Source: Stenotrophomonas sp. ZAC14D1_NAIMI4_1
GTDB taxonomy: Bacteria; Pseudomonadota; Gammaproteobacteria; Xanthomonadales; Xanthomonadaceae
DNA: 64,000 bases
NCBI RefSeq assembly: GCF_003086775.1
Contig: NZ_CP026001.1
Coordinates: forward strand, 3,250,407 to 3,314,406
Reading direction: 5' to 3'
Each line of letters begins with the position of its first letter. Within the stretch, counting starts at the first letter, position 1. Made by a program: the position numbers and the translations under genes. Positions 1 to 9,468 of the stretch are shown here, in pieces. Below the pieces are notes generated by a model. That model saw only the letters and a list, made by a program, of their open reading frames with translations. It did no database searches and was not told the origin of the DNA.

Positions 1-80
1 AGGAACGGCTGCTGCAGCAGGAACAGGATCGCGTTGGCGATCAGCAGGGCCTTGGTGACGGTGGGCAGTCGCGGGAACAT
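1..80 (-). CDS. Rhomboid-family intramembrane serine protease, N-terminus only
   Basis: The minus strand from 80 reads MFPRLPTVTKALLIAN followed by a hydrophobic stretch (ILFLLQQPF) and runs off the window edge, so only about 26 residues are visible. A short basic start followed directly by a first membrane helix of this wording is what I recall for rhomboid proteases of xanthomonads. The catalytic GxSG serine and histidine lie outside the window. The assignment rests on this short match alone; it could be another small membrane protein. Confidence 0.45.
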   Translation of the reverse strand, partial: MFPRLPTVTKALLIANAILFLLQQPF

Positions 81-173
81 GGGAATACCGGCATGGAACG
101 GCCTCCATCATAGCCGCAGCATCACGACAGCGTGGCGACTGCCCCGCCCGCTCCGTTCAGTGGCCGGCAGCGA

Positions 174-512
174 TCAGCCCGGGCCCCAGATCGCGGCATC
201 CAGCGCCGCAGCCGGGTCGATGGCCGGCATCCGCACCCGGCCGTTCTCGACCACCACGCCTTCGGCACGCAGGCGCTGCGACTGCTCGCGCCAGCCCGCC
301 GAGCCTTCGGCCATGGCAATGCGCCCGTCCGAGCGCAGCACGCGGTGCCACGGCAGGCCGGGGTCTTCGTTCTGGCCCAGGATGCGCGCGGTGAGCCGTG
401 CGCGGCCGGGCAGCCCCGCGCGCATGGCCACCTGGCCGTAGCCCAGCACCTGCCCTGGCGGGATCGCGCGGATCACCGCCAGGATGCGGTCACGCGCCTG
501 TTCCGGCGTCAG
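174..512 (-). CDS. Alkyltransferase-like (ATL) DNA-binding protein, MGMT fold without the acceptor cysteine
   Basis: The 112-residue product matches the C-terminal domain of O6-alkylguanine-DNA alkyltransferases: a helix-turn-helix part (IPPGQVLGYGQVAMRAGLPG, residues about 17-36) and then PWHRVLRSDG where active enzymes have PCHRV. Tryptophan replaces the alkyl-accepting cysteine, the hallmark of ATL proteins, which bind O6-alkylguanine and hand the lesion to nucleotide excision repair rather than removing the alkyl group. No ATG, GTG or TTG lies at a sensible place in this frame. A CTG at 512 overlaps the stop of the upstream transporter gene as CTGA, so I take it as a translationally coupled CTG start. 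The next ATG upstream (602) would add 30 unrelated residues read from inside the transporter gene. Confidence 0.75.
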   Translation of the reverse strand: MTPEQARDRILAVIRAIPPGQVLGYGQVAMRAGLPGRARLTARILGQNEDPGLPWHRVLRSDGRIAMAEGSAGWREQSQRLRAEGVVVENGRVRMPAIDPAAALDAAIWGPG

Positions 513-1429
513 CGCCGCAGGCGGGTCACCAGCAGTACGCCGATCAGCACCAGCACGGTGCCGGCGATCTGCGCCGGCCCCATCGGCTCGTCGAGCAGCC
601 ATAGACTCATCACGATGGTGGAAACCGGGCCCAGCATACCCACCTGCGCGGCCAGCGACGAGCCGACGCGCTGCACGGCCAGCATGATGGCCAGCACCGG
701 CAGCACGGTGCATACCGTAGCGTTGACCAGCGACAGCCATTGCACCGCCGCAGGTGCCTGCCACAGCAGCGGCAGCGGATGGGTGATGGCGAAATGCAGC
801 AGCACCAGCACGCTGGCCACGCAGCTGGCATAGGCGGTCAGCCGCACCGCACCGATGCGCGCGACCACCTGGCCACTGCCGAACAGGTACAGCGCGTAGC
901 TGAGCGCGCTGCCCAGCACCAGCAGGCTGCCAACGATGATCTGCCCGCCCTCGCGCTGCAGGTCATGGCCGAAGGCCAGCAGCACGCCCAGGTAGCTCAG
1001 CGCCAGCGCTGCCACCTGCCAGCGGCCCGGACGCTGCCGCGCCAGCAGGACGTTGATCAGCAGCACCAGGGTCGGGTTCAAGTACAGGATCAGCCGTTCC
1101 AGGGTCACGCTGATGTACTGCAGGCCCTGGAAATCGAGCAGGCTGGACAGGTAGTAGCCGGTGAAGCCCAGCCACAGCACGCGCGCCCGGTCGGCCCAGG
1201 ACAGCGGTTCGGTACGGCGTGCCGACCACAGGGCCATCAGCACGAACAGCGGCAGCGCCATCAGCATGCGCAGGGCCAGCAGCGTGGTGGCATCCACGCC
1301 ATGGCGCAGGCCGAGCTTGACGATGATGGCCTTGCCGGACGCCGCGATGGCACCGACCGCAGCCAGGCCGATGCCACCCAGGGCAATGCGCGGGGAAGCA
1401 GTGGCGATGCGGGGGGAAGGACTGGACAT
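509..1429 (-). CDS. EamA/DMT-family transporter
   Basis: A 306-residue integral membrane protein with about ten hydrophobic helices in two homologous halves, the EamA (drug/metabolite transporter) arrangement. The first half includes LRMLMALPLFVLMAL and YISVTLERLILYLNPTLVLL; the second half ends in GPAQIAGTVLVLIGVLLVTRLRR. The family exports metabolites or amino acids from the cytoplasm; substrate cannot be told from sequence. The ATG at 1429 is preferred because the product then starts just before the first membrane region; a GTG-type extension to 1501 would add a proline-rich leader with no family match. It overlaps the downstream ATL gene by 4 bases. Confidence 0.85.
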   Translation of the reverse strand: MSSPSPRIATASPRIALGGIGLAAVGAIAASGKAIIVKLGLRHGVDATTLLALRMLMALPLFVLMALWSARRTEPLSWADRARVLWLGFTGYYLSSLLDFQGLQYISVTLERLILYLNPTLVLLINVLLARQRPGRWQVAALALSYLGVLLAFGHDLQREGGQIIVGSLLVLGSALSYALYLFGSGQVVARIGAVRLTAYASCVASVLVLLHFAITHPLPLLWQAPAAVQWLSLVNATVCTVLPVLAIMLAVQRVGSSLAAQVGMLGPVSTIVMSLWLLDEPMGPAQIAGTVLVLIGVLLVTRLRR

Positions 1430-1511
1430 CAGGACGGCGGCAGGCCGCACGGGGTGCGGCCACGGAGGTATGTGGGGACGCGCATTGTCGCATGCACGCA
1501 TCTGATGCCCT

Positions 1512-1580
1512 GTAGAGCCGAGCCGATGCTCGGCTTCGCGGTGCCAAGGTGCAGAAAGCCGAGCATGGGCTCGGCTCTAC
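1512..1580. repeat. Inverted pair of SMAG/REP palindromes
   Basis: Two palindromes face each other: GTAG-AGCCGAGC-CGAT-GCTCGGCT (1512-1535) and AGCCGAGC-ATGG-GCTCGGCT-CTAC (1557-1580). Each has an 8-bp stem and a terminal GTAG/CTAC, the signature of Stenotrophomonas SMAG repeats, in the paired arrangement called BIME in enterobacteria. They sit between the start of the transporter gene and the stop of gor, and could form one large cruciform, or end gor transcription. Confidence 0.85.
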
Positions 1581-1592
1581 AACAACCGCGGG

Positions 1593-2951
1593 TCAGCGCA
1601 TCAGCACGACTTCCTCGGCCGAGGTCGGGTGGATGGCCACGGTGTCGTCGAACTGGGCCTTGGTTGCGCCCATCTTCACCGCCACCGCGAAGCCCTGCAG
1701 GATCTCGTCGGCCGCTTCACCCAGCAGGTGGATGCCCACCACGCGTTCGTCGGCACCGGCGCAGACCATCTTGAACAGGCTGCGCTGGGTACCGTTGGCC
1801 AGCGCCTGCAGCATCGGCCGGAATCGGCTGTGGTAGACCGTCACCTGGTCGAAACAGGCGCGCGCCTGTTCCTCGCTCATGCCTACCGCGCCCAGCGGCG
1901 GGTGCGAGAACACCACGCTGGCCACGTTGCTGTAATCCATCTTCGCGCTCGGGCGACCACCGAACAGGCGGTCCATCAGGCGCCTTGCCGCAGCCACCGC
2001 CACCGGGGTCAGGCCAACCTTGCCGGCAATGTCACCCACGGCATGCACGCTGGGCACCGCCGTGGTCTGCCACTCATCCACTTCCACCTGCTGGTGCTCG
2101 CCGATGCCGATGCCCAGCGCTTCCAGGCCAAGATCGCGGCTGTTGCCGCGGCGCCCGGTCGCGAAGAACACCGCATCGAACACGCTGTCCAGCGGGCCAT
2201 CATGGCCGAAGGCACGCACGCGCTCACCCTCGCGCTGCAGCTCACGCAGGCGGTAATCGAAGTGGATGCGCACGCCCTGCTGCTTCAGGTTCTCGGCCAG
2301 CTGGTCGGTCAGTTCGTAATCGAAGCGTTCCAGCAGGCGCGCACCCCGCACCAGCAGGCTGACCCGGCTGCCCAGTGCCTGCAGCAGCCCGGCCAGCTCC
2401 ACCGCGATGTAGCCGCCGCCGATGATCGCCACCTCGGCCGGTGCGCTGCGCAGGTCGAAGAAATCATCGGACACCAGGCCCAGCGCCGCGCCGGGAATGT
2501 CTGGCCGCTGCGGGTGTGCACCGGTGGCGATGAGGATGTGCTCGGCGCTGTAGCGCACGCCATCGCTGCACGCCACGGTGTGCGCATCGACCAGGTGGCC
2601 GCGCGCGGGGATGCGCACCACGCCGGTTTCGTCCAGGCGCTTGTTGTAGCTGGTGTGGATGTTGCTGATGTAGGCCTGGCGATGGATCACCAGTTCCTTC
2701 CACGACAGCGCCGGGCGCGCCGGCACATCGAAGCCCATCGCACTGGCCAGGCCGATGCGCTCGTGCAGGTCGGCCGCCAGCCACATGGCCTTCTTCGGCA
2801 CGCAGCCGACATTGACGCAGGTACCGCCCAGCGCGCCGGGTTCCAGCAGCGCCACGCGCTTGCCATGCTGGGCAGCCCGGATGGCGCCGGCCAGGCCGGC
2901 AGAACCGCCGCCAAGGACGATCAGGTCATAGTCAAAGGATGCAGTGCTCAT
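1593..2951 (-). CDS. gor: Glutathione-disulfide reductase
   Basis: A 452-residue class I pyridine-nucleotide disulfide oxidoreductase, full length for the family. It reduces GSSG to GSH with NADPH in the cytosol. Visible are the FAD-binding GGGSAG (residues 14-19), the redox pair in GGTCVNVGCVPKK (Cys45 and Cys50), a second Rossmann motif GGGYIAVE followed by an arginine-rich segment (RGARLLERFD) that fits NADPH, the FAD motif HAVGDIAG, and the C-terminal HPTSAEE with the catalytic His-Glu pair. The CVNVGCVPKK wording and length separate it from dihydrolipoamide dehydrogenase and mercuric reductase. It stands alone, followed by a REP pair. Confidence 0.95.
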   Translation of the reverse strand: MSTASFDYDLIVLGGGSAGLAGAIRAAQHGKRVALLEPGALGGTCVNVGCVPKKAMWLAADLHERIGLASAMGFDVPARPALSWKELVIHRQAYISNIHTSYNKRLDETGVVRIPARGHLVDAHTVACSDGVRYSAEHILIATGAHPQRPDIPGAALGLVSDDFFDLRSAPAEVAIIGGGYIAVELAGLLQALGSRVSLLVRGARLLERFDYELTDQLAENLKQQGVRIHFDYRLRELQREGERVRAFGHDGPLDSVFDAVFFATGRRGNSRDLGLEALGIGIGEHQQVEVDEWQTTAVPSVHAVGDIAGKVGLTPVAVAAARRLMDRLFGGRPSAKMDYSNVASVVFSHPPLGAVGMSEEQARACFDQVTVYHSRFRPMLQALANGTQRSLFKMVCAGADERVVGIHLLGEAADEILQGFAVAVKMGATKAQFDDTVAIHPTSAEEVVLMR

Positions 2952-3069
2952 CGGGATCGCTCTGAAGAAGGGAGAATCATGGATCCACGCCCTGCGTGGA
3001 GGGTGCCGCTGCCGTGGCCGAGCATGCCATGGGGAACATGCAGCGCAACGTGAGCGGCACAGGCGGGAA

Positions 3070-4314
3070 TCAGCCCTGCGCGACCTCGCGGCGCATGGGC
3101 GGCCACTGCCGGTAGGTCATCGCGCGCCACAGCCATTCCATCGGGCCGAAGCGGAAGCGCCGCAGCCACCAGTGCGAGATGCCCACCTGCAGTGCGAACA
3201 GCAGCAGCGCGAACACCACCTGCCAGGCGCGCGGCATCAGGTCGAACCCGCCCAGCCCGTAATGGTTGAACAGCCAGGTGCAGGCCAGCGACTGCGCCAG
3301 ATAATGGGTCAGCGCCATGCGCCCTGCCGGTGCCAGCCAGCCGAGCCGCGCGCGCCAGTGCACGATCCAGGCCAGGTAGCCCAGGCACATCGGCACCGCA
3401 CCGACCGACACCAGCGACATCACCGCCGTGGTTTCCAGGGTGTACTGGCCCGGCGCGAGGTAGGGCTTCCACAGCACCCCGGCAAGCGTGACCAGCAGGC
3501 CCAGCGGCAGCGCGACCCAGCGCAGGCCGGCATACAGGCGGGGGAAGCGGTCCGGTTCGGCCAGCGCCCCGCTGCCGGCAAACCAGCTGCCGATCAGGAA
3601 CATGCCCAGCACTTCCGGCCCGGTGATCACCAGCGCGCCCAGCGAGGAGCCGAACTCATGCAGGCGCTGCACATTGCCCTGCAACCAGCTGCCCTGCCCG
3701 TACACCAGGCGCTGCTGGTCGATGGCCTGCTGCGCATCGACCACCATTTTCTGCAGGTCCTGCGCCGGCGAGAGCGTCACCATCGCGCCGATCAGCAGCA
3801 TCATCGACACGCCGGCCAGGTAGACCACGATGCCCATCCACGGCAACCAGCTGCGCGGCGCTTCGCGGCAGGCAAGCAGCGGCAGCGACACCAGCGCGTA
3901 CAGCACCAGGATATCGCCGGACCACACCAGCAGCGCATGGCACAGGCCGATCAGCGCCAGGCCGAGGCTGCGCCGCAGGTAGAACGGAGTGAACTCGCGG
4001 CCAGCCGCCTGCGCGCGTTGCGCCATGACCGCGAAGCCGGCACCGAACAGCAGCGAGAACAGGGTGAAGAACTTGCCCTGCACGAAGATGTAGACGAAGG
4101 CGTCGGCCACGTAATCCAGCCCGTGCCAGCGCGCGTCGATGCCGGTGAAGGCCAGGTCCAGCGGTCCGCTGAAGGCCTCGATGTTCATCAACAGGATGCC
4201 CAGCAGGGCCACTCCGCGCAGCACGTCCAGCACGGCGATGCGTTCGCCGGAAGCCACCGGCTGCAGGGAAAGGGAAGCGGCGTTCACGGGGCATCCGGCA
4301 GGCAGGTCCGCCAT
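3070..4314 (-). CDS. DUF418-domain membrane protein
   Basis: A 414-residue polytopic membrane protein. The start ERIAVLDVLRGVALLGILLMNI is the DUF418 signature, repeated hydrophobic helices follow, and the C-terminal part (RMALTHYLAQSL to GPMEWLWRAMTYRQWPPMR) is the conserved DUF418 block. The family resembles acyltransferase-like or transport membrane proteins; no reaction is established. The ATG at 4314 gives an N-terminal tail of about 26 residues before the family match; a GTG at 4287 is also possible. A hairpin terminator upstream separates it from slyD. Confidence 0.85.
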   Translation of the reverse strand: MADLPAGCPVNAASLSLQPVASGERIAVLDVLRGVALLGILLMNIEAFSGPLDLAFTGIDARWHGLDYVADAFVYIFVQGKFFTLFSLLFGAGFAVMAQRAQAAGREFTPFYLRRSLGLALIGLCHALLVWSGDILVLYALVSLPLLACREAPRSWLPWMGIVVYLAGVSMMLLIGAMVTLSPAQDLQKMVVDAQQAIDQQRLVYGQGSWLQGNVQRLHEFGSSLGALVITGPEVLGMFLIGSWFAGSGALAEPDRFPRLYAGLRWVALPLGLLVTLAGVLWKPYLAPGQYTLETTAVMSLVSVGAVPMCLGYLAWIVHWRARLGWLAPAGRMALTHYLAQSLACTWLFNHYGLGGFDLMPRAWQVVFALLLFALQVGISHWWLRRFRFGPMEWLWRAMTYRQWPPMRREVAQG

Positions 4315-4364
4315 TATGCCGCCGCCCTGCGCGCCTTGGACGGCCGCGCCGTGTTCCAGAAACG

Positions 4365-4390
4365 CAACGACCCGCCGGAGCGGGTCGTTG
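4365..4390 (-). terminator. Rho-independent-type hairpin after slyD
   Basis: A perfect 10-bp stem, CAACGACCCG (4365-4374) and CGGGTCGTTG (4381-4390), with a 6-base loop. It lies 24 bases past the slyD stop and upstream of the DUF418 start. There is no clear T-run on the minus strand, so termination strength is uncertain. Confidence 0.6.
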
Positions 4391-4413
4391 CTGCCCTCAC
4401 GATCGCGCTGCGA

Positions 4414-4896
4414 TCAGTGCTGGTGGCCACCGTCGCCATGGACATGGCCGTGGTCGATTTCTTCCTTGGCGGCTTCGCGCACTTCGACGATCTCGACGTC
4501 GAAATGCAGGTCCTTGCCGGCCATCGGGTGGTTCAGGTCGACGTCGACCACGCTCATGCCGACCTTCTGCACGGTGACCGCGCGCGGGCCGAAGTTGGTC
4601 TGCAGCACGACCTGCTGGCCCGGGACCAGCTTGGCGTTGCCGAAGTGCTTCTTCGGCACGCGCTGGGACAGGCCCTCGCGACGCTCGCCGTAGGCATCGG
4701 CCGCCGTGACGTCGACGTCGAAGGTCGCGCCGGCTTCCTTGTCCATCATGGCGTTTTCCAGGCCCGGGATGATGTTGCCGTGGCCGATCAGGATCGACAG
4801 CGGCTCACCGCGGTCCTTGGACGATTCGATCGGCGCCTGGCCGACCTCGGAGACGGTGTAGTGGAAGCGGACAACGCGGTCTTTTTCGATCTTCAT
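4414..4896 (-). CDS. slyD: FKBP-type peptidyl-prolyl isomerase, SlyD
   Basis: A 160-residue cytosolic prolyl isomerase and chaperone. The N-terminal FKBP core begins MKIEKDRVVRFHYTV, contains LIGHGNIIPGLENAM (the conserved GxGxxIPGLE block), and is interrupted by the insert-in-flap chaperone domain (residues about 65-125, with DAYGERR and the family's NHPMAGKDLHFDVEI at its end). A short His-rich tail (HGHVHGDGGHQH) could bind nickel or zinc, as in E. coli SlyD, where the tail is longer. The start follows from the canonical MKI opening; in-frame extensions upstream look non-coding. Confidence 0.93.
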   Translation of the reverse strand: MKIEKDRVVRFHYTVSEVGQAPIESSKDRGEPLSILIGHGNIIPGLENAMMDKEAGATFDVDVTAADAYGERREGLSQRVPKKHFGNAKLVPGQQVVLQTNFGPRAVTVQKVGMSVVDVDLNHPMAGKDLHFDVEIVEVREAAKEEIDHGHVHGDGGHQH

Positions 4897-5007
4897 GCGC
4901 AACTCTGTCTGGATCTGCCGGAGGCAGGCGGGTTGGGGCGGGTTGTCGCCCGGCGGGGACGCCGCCATCATGACGGCCAATCCAAGGTGGCGCATTATCC
5001 GGAGAAC

Positions 5008-5547
5008 ATGCACAACACGCCAGTTTCGTCCGGCCTGCGCCGGATCCTCGCGCCCGCCCTGCTGCTGGCCCTGCCCCTGCTGCTGGCCGCCTGCGGTGGC
5101 GGCAAGGCCGTCCGCCCCGCCACGCCGCCGCCGTCGGCGCACTGGCCGGCCACCACGCCGGACAACCCCGAGGCCGCCAATTCGGTACTGATGCGCGCCA
5201 TCAGCCTGGTCGGCACGCCCTACCGCTATGGCGGCAACACGCCCGACTCGGGCTTTGACTGCAGCGGCCTGGTGACCTACGTGTACCGCGAGATGGTCGA
5301 CCTGAAGCTGCCGCGCACCTCGCGCGACCTGGCCGCCGTGCAGGGGCCGAAGATCGACCCGCAGCGCCTGGCCACCGGCGACCTGGTGTTCTTCGGCAGC
5401 CGCGGCAACGTCACCCATGTCGGCATCTACGTCGGCGAAGGCCGTTTCGTGCACGCGCCGAGCACCGGCGGCACCGTTCGCCTGGACTCGCTCAGCGGCG
5501 CCTACTGGAAAGACCACTACACAGGAGCGAAACGCGTTCTTCGCTAA
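5008..5547 (+). CDS. NlpC/P60 (C40) peptidase, putative lipoprotein
   Basis: A 179-residue secreted cell-wall peptidase. After MHNTPVSSGLRRI comes a hydrophobic signal ending in LLLAAC, a lipobox that would lipidate Cys31. The NlpC/P60 domain fills the rest: TPYRYGGNTPDSGFDCSGLV holds the catalytic Cys, HVGIYVGEGRFVHAP the His, and a polar residue follows. The family cuts gamma-D-glutamyl-diaminopimelate bonds in peptidoglycan stem peptides. The start was chosen because it opens the signal peptide; the long open frame upstream is antisense to slyD and DUF418. The gene next to it (5679-6449) is a paralogue. Confidence 0.9.
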   Translation: MHNTPVSSGLRRILAPALLLALPLLLAACGGGKAVRPATPPPSAHWPATTPDNPEAANSVLMRAISLVGTPYRYGGNTPDSGFDCSGLVTYVYREMVDLKLPRTSRDLAAVQGPKIDPQRLATGDLVFFGSRGNVTHVGIYVGEGRFVHAPSTGGTVRLDSLSGAYWKDHYTGAKRVLR

Positions 5548-5678
5548 AATGAACAGGCGATATGTTCAAAACTGTGACGGACATCACTGCGTAAATAACG
5601 TTTTATTAACGGAATTTTTAACTTATTGACGCTTTTACAGGGCATGATGCCCCATCGTTTTTTTCCTGTGACCGACGC

Positions 5679-6449
5679 GTGACGACTGACGACCTGCAAG
5701 GCCAAGGCCAGACCGCCGCTTCTTCACGTAGTGTCCGCCCGCTTTTCCTGGGCCTGGCGCTGTGTCTGACCAGCCTTCCGGCCTGGTCGCAGAGTGCCCC
5801 CACCAAGACCGACGCGACCCCGGCCACCGTGGCCGAGACCGCCCGGCCGGCCGCCAAGGCCGACGCTGCCGCTCCCCAGCGCAGCCGCGCCGATGCCGCC
5901 GCCAGCGCCACCCTGGCCGCCCTGCTGCCGCATCTGGCCGCCAACGACACCATTCCGCTGATGGACCGCTCGGCCATGGTTGCCGGCGACCTCAGCCGCC
6001 TGCTCGCCAACTACGACACCAGCAGCGTCGCCACCGGCGCCGTGGTGGGCAACCTGGATGACAACGGCAAGGTGCAGTCCCTGCTGCGCCGTGCGATGAC
6101 CCTGCTGGGCACCCCCTACCGTTGGGGTGGCAGCAACCCGGACAGCGGCTTCGACTGCAGCGGCCTGGTCGGTTACGTGTTCCGCTCGGCCCTGGGCATC
6201 GAGCTGCCGCGCGTCTCGCGCGAAATGGCCCATGACAACAATGCCGAACTGATCAACGACCGTGCCGCGCTGGCCGCCGGCGATCTGGTCTTCTTCGGCC
6301 GCAAGGGTCGCGTCGACCACGTCGGCATCTATGTCGGCGAAGGCCGCTTCCTGCACGCACCGAGCACCGGCAAGGATGTCCGCGTCGACACCCTGCTGAC
6401 CGGCTACTGGGGCAACAAGTTCATGCAGGCACGCCGCGTCGAGCTCTGA
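5679..6449 (+). CDS. NlpC/P60 (C40) peptidase, secreted
   Basis: A 256-residue product with a GTG start. Residues 19-38 form a signal sequence ending SLPAWSQS with no lipobox cysteine. A low-complexity Ala/Thr linker of about 60 residues follows, then the C40 domain from residue about 130: TPYRWGGSNPDSGFDCSGLVGYVF (catalytic Cys), HVGIYVGEGRFLHAPSTG (catalytic His). The domain is close to that of the gene at 5008-5547, so the pair looks like a tandem duplication in which one copy is a lipoprotein and this one a periplasmic or exported protein. A strong terminator follows. Confidence 0.9.
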   Translation: MTTDDLQGQGQTAASSRSVRPLFLGLALCLTSLPAWSQSAPTKTDATPATVAETARPAAKADAAAPQRSRADAAASATLAALLPHLAANDTIPLMDRSAMVAGDLSRLLANYDTSSVATGAVVGNLDDNGKVQSLLRRAMTLLGTPYRWGGSNPDSGFDCSGLVGYVFRSALGIELPRVSREMAHDNNAELINDRAALAAGDLVFFGRKGRVDHVGIYVGEGRFLHAPSTGKDVRVDTLLTGYWGNKFMQARRVEL

Positions 6450-6475
6450 GCCCGCCGCACCCGCGCCCGCACCGG

Positions 6476-6502
6476 AAGCCGCTGCCCTGCAGCGGCTTTT
6501 TT
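6476..6502 (+). terminator. Rho-independent terminator after the second C40 gene
   Basis: A 9-bp stem, AAGCCGCTG (6476-6484) and CAGCGGCTT (6490-6498), with a 5-base loop and a run of six T from 6497. It is 26 bases past the stop codon. Confidence 0.9.
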
Positions 6503-6691
6503 GTTGCCCGCCTGTCCTGCAGCGCCGATGCGTGGCCGCTGGCCGGCGCGGCCTGCGTTGGTCTTTGATGTCACGGCGGGATACCTGCCGCGACGGGCCG
6601 CTGGATGCGGCCATGGCATCCCGGCGTGGGGCGGCACGCGGCGATGCCCAGTCTGACACCGCCCGCGTTGCCCGGATGCTTGGGGGAAGGC

Positions 6692-8044
<1,353 letters not shown>

Positions 8045-8050
8045 GAAGCC

Positions 8051-8073
8051 AGCCGAGCATGGCTCGGCTCTAC
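8051..8073. repeat. Single SMAG/REP palindrome
   Basis: AGCCGAGC-ATG-GCTCGGCT followed by CTAC. The stem sequence equals that of the pair at 1512-1580. It lies directly between the regulator stop and the convergent terminator. Confidence 0.8.
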
Positions 8074-8079
8074 TGAAAG

Positions 8080-8102
8080 AACGCCGGGCCAGGCCCGGCG
8101 TT
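8080..8102. terminator. Bidirectional terminator between the fap regulator and fapF
   Basis: A perfect 11-bp stem, AACGCCGGGCC (8080-8090) and GGCCCGGCGTT (8092-8102), around one base. It is placed between two convergent genes with A's on one side, so it can end both transcripts. Confidence 0.7.
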
Positions 8103-8127
8103 ACCGATGCATCATCACCGCAATCGG

Positions 8128-9423
8128 CTACAACATGTACGGCACCTTGAACGACAGGGTGAAGTCCGGCGCATCCGGGGTCAGGCCGATGCCCAGCAGC
8201 GTCACCATCGTCGCGTGCTGGTTCAGCGCATACGTCACGCCCAGGTTCAACGACGCTGCATTGGCATCGCTGCCGATCACCTTCACCCACTGCCCGCCCT
8301 GGAACCGCGTCGACGCGCGTGCGCTGATCTTGTCGCTGAAGGAAATGCTCAGGCTCGTGCGCTCGTTGAAGGCAAAGGCCACGCCGGCACCGAAGTACAC
8401 CGACCCGCCCAGCTTCACGTCGCCGGGATTCACGGTGTCCGGGTTGCTGTCGATATCGTCGAAGCCGCGCGGGAAGGAATGGATGTAGCCGGCGTTGGCG
8501 AACAGGATCGCCGGGTCGGCTGTCTTCACCATCGACACGCCCAGGTTGGCCTGCCATACGCCGTTGCCGGTCGGTTGTTCGCGCGGCACCGCGAAGCGGA
8601 TGTAGTCATCGTCATCGCGCTCGAGCACCTTCCAGTCCAGGCCATAGGGCGCGCGGCCGGTGGGTGCGGTGACGCCGCCGGTCAGCACTGTTTCCGGGCG
8701 CCAGCCACGCTCGCCGAACAGGCGGTAGTTGGCGCTCGCGCTGATATCACCCAGGCCGTTGCCATTGGTCTCTTCCTGCGCGATGGCCGCCGCCGCACCC
8801 CCCGCACCGCCCTTCTGGTACACGGTGCGCCGTGCCAGGTAGGGCACGTCCATGTTCAACGTCAGGTTCGGGCTGACACCCCAGCGCGCGGCCAGGTTGT
8901 AGGTCAGCGAATCGGATTCGACGTTCTCGATGGCGATATTGCCGAGGAAGATCGCATCCAAGGCCAGGAAGCCGTTGAGGCTGAGCTGCTTGCGGTCGTA
9001 GCGCGCGTAGGTGAGGCTGTTTTCCAGGGTGAACCTGCGCGAGAACAGCGCTGCCTGCTGCTGTTTCACGTCATCCACGCTGCGCCGCGCCTCCTGCTTG
9101 GCCTGCTGGGCCTCGGCCGCGGTGCTGGCATACCCCTCGCTGCTGGGTGGCGCTGCGGCTGCGGCCGCCGGGGCGAGGGGTGCTGCCGGGGTCGTGGCGC
9201 CGCCGGCACGTCCGCTCAGGCGGGCCTGCATGGCCTGCACCTGCATGTCCAGCTCGCGCAGGCGGCGCACTTCCTGTGCGTAGTTGGCCTTGAGCTGTTC
9301 CAGCTGGGAAATCAGTGCCTGTACGTCGGCACCGTCCTTGGCCTCCGTCGCCGGTTCCTGGGCGAAGGCGTTGGCCGCCAGCGCCGCCAGCGCCAGCGGG
9401 GTAAGCCGCAAATAAGTGTGCAT
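8128..9423 (-). CDS. fapF: Fap amyloid export outer-membrane protein, FapF-like
   Basis: A 431-residue protein with a signal peptide (cleavage after about AFA, residue 21), a heptad-rich coiled coil (about 28-70, LISQLEQLKANYAQEVRRLRELDMQVQAMQ region), an Ala/Pro linker, and a C-terminal beta-barrel (about 130-431) of alternating strands and ending in VPYML. This matches FapF, a trimeric outer-membrane channel whose N-terminal coiled coil gates export of Fap fibril subunits. It is the last gene of the minus-strand operon, 46 bases after fapE. Family recognition is by architecture and operon position; an unrelated transporter-like barrel (PF13557 family) is the alternative. Confidence 0.85.
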   Translation of the reverse strand: MHTYLRLTPLALAALAANAFAQEPATEAKDGADVQALISQLEQLKANYAQEVRRLRELDMQVQAMQARLSGRAGGATTPAAPLAPAAAAAAPPSSEGYASTAAEAQQAKQEARRSVDDVKQQQAALFSRRFTLENSLTYARYDRKQLSLNGFLALDAIFLGNIAIENVESDSLTYNLAARWGVSPNLTLNMDVPYLARRTVYQKGGAGGAAAAIAQEETNGNGLGDISASANYRLFGERGWRPETVLTGGVTAPTGRAPYGLDWKVLERDDDDYIRFAVPREQPTGNGVWQANLGVSMVKTADPAILFANAGYIHSFPRGFDDIDSNPDTVNPGDVKLGGSVYFGAGVAFAFNERTSLSISFSDKISARASTRFQGGQWVKVIGSDANAASLNLGVTYALNQHATMVTLLGIGLTPDAPDFTLSFKVPYML

Positions 9424-9468
9424 GTCGTTGGCCTGCGTTGTCCGTCCTTCCCCCTTGACCAGGCCGTG

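Noticed and set aside
174..512. An active O6-methylguanine-DNA methyltransferase
   Set aside because: The acceptor cysteine of PCHRV is replaced by tryptophan (PWHRV).
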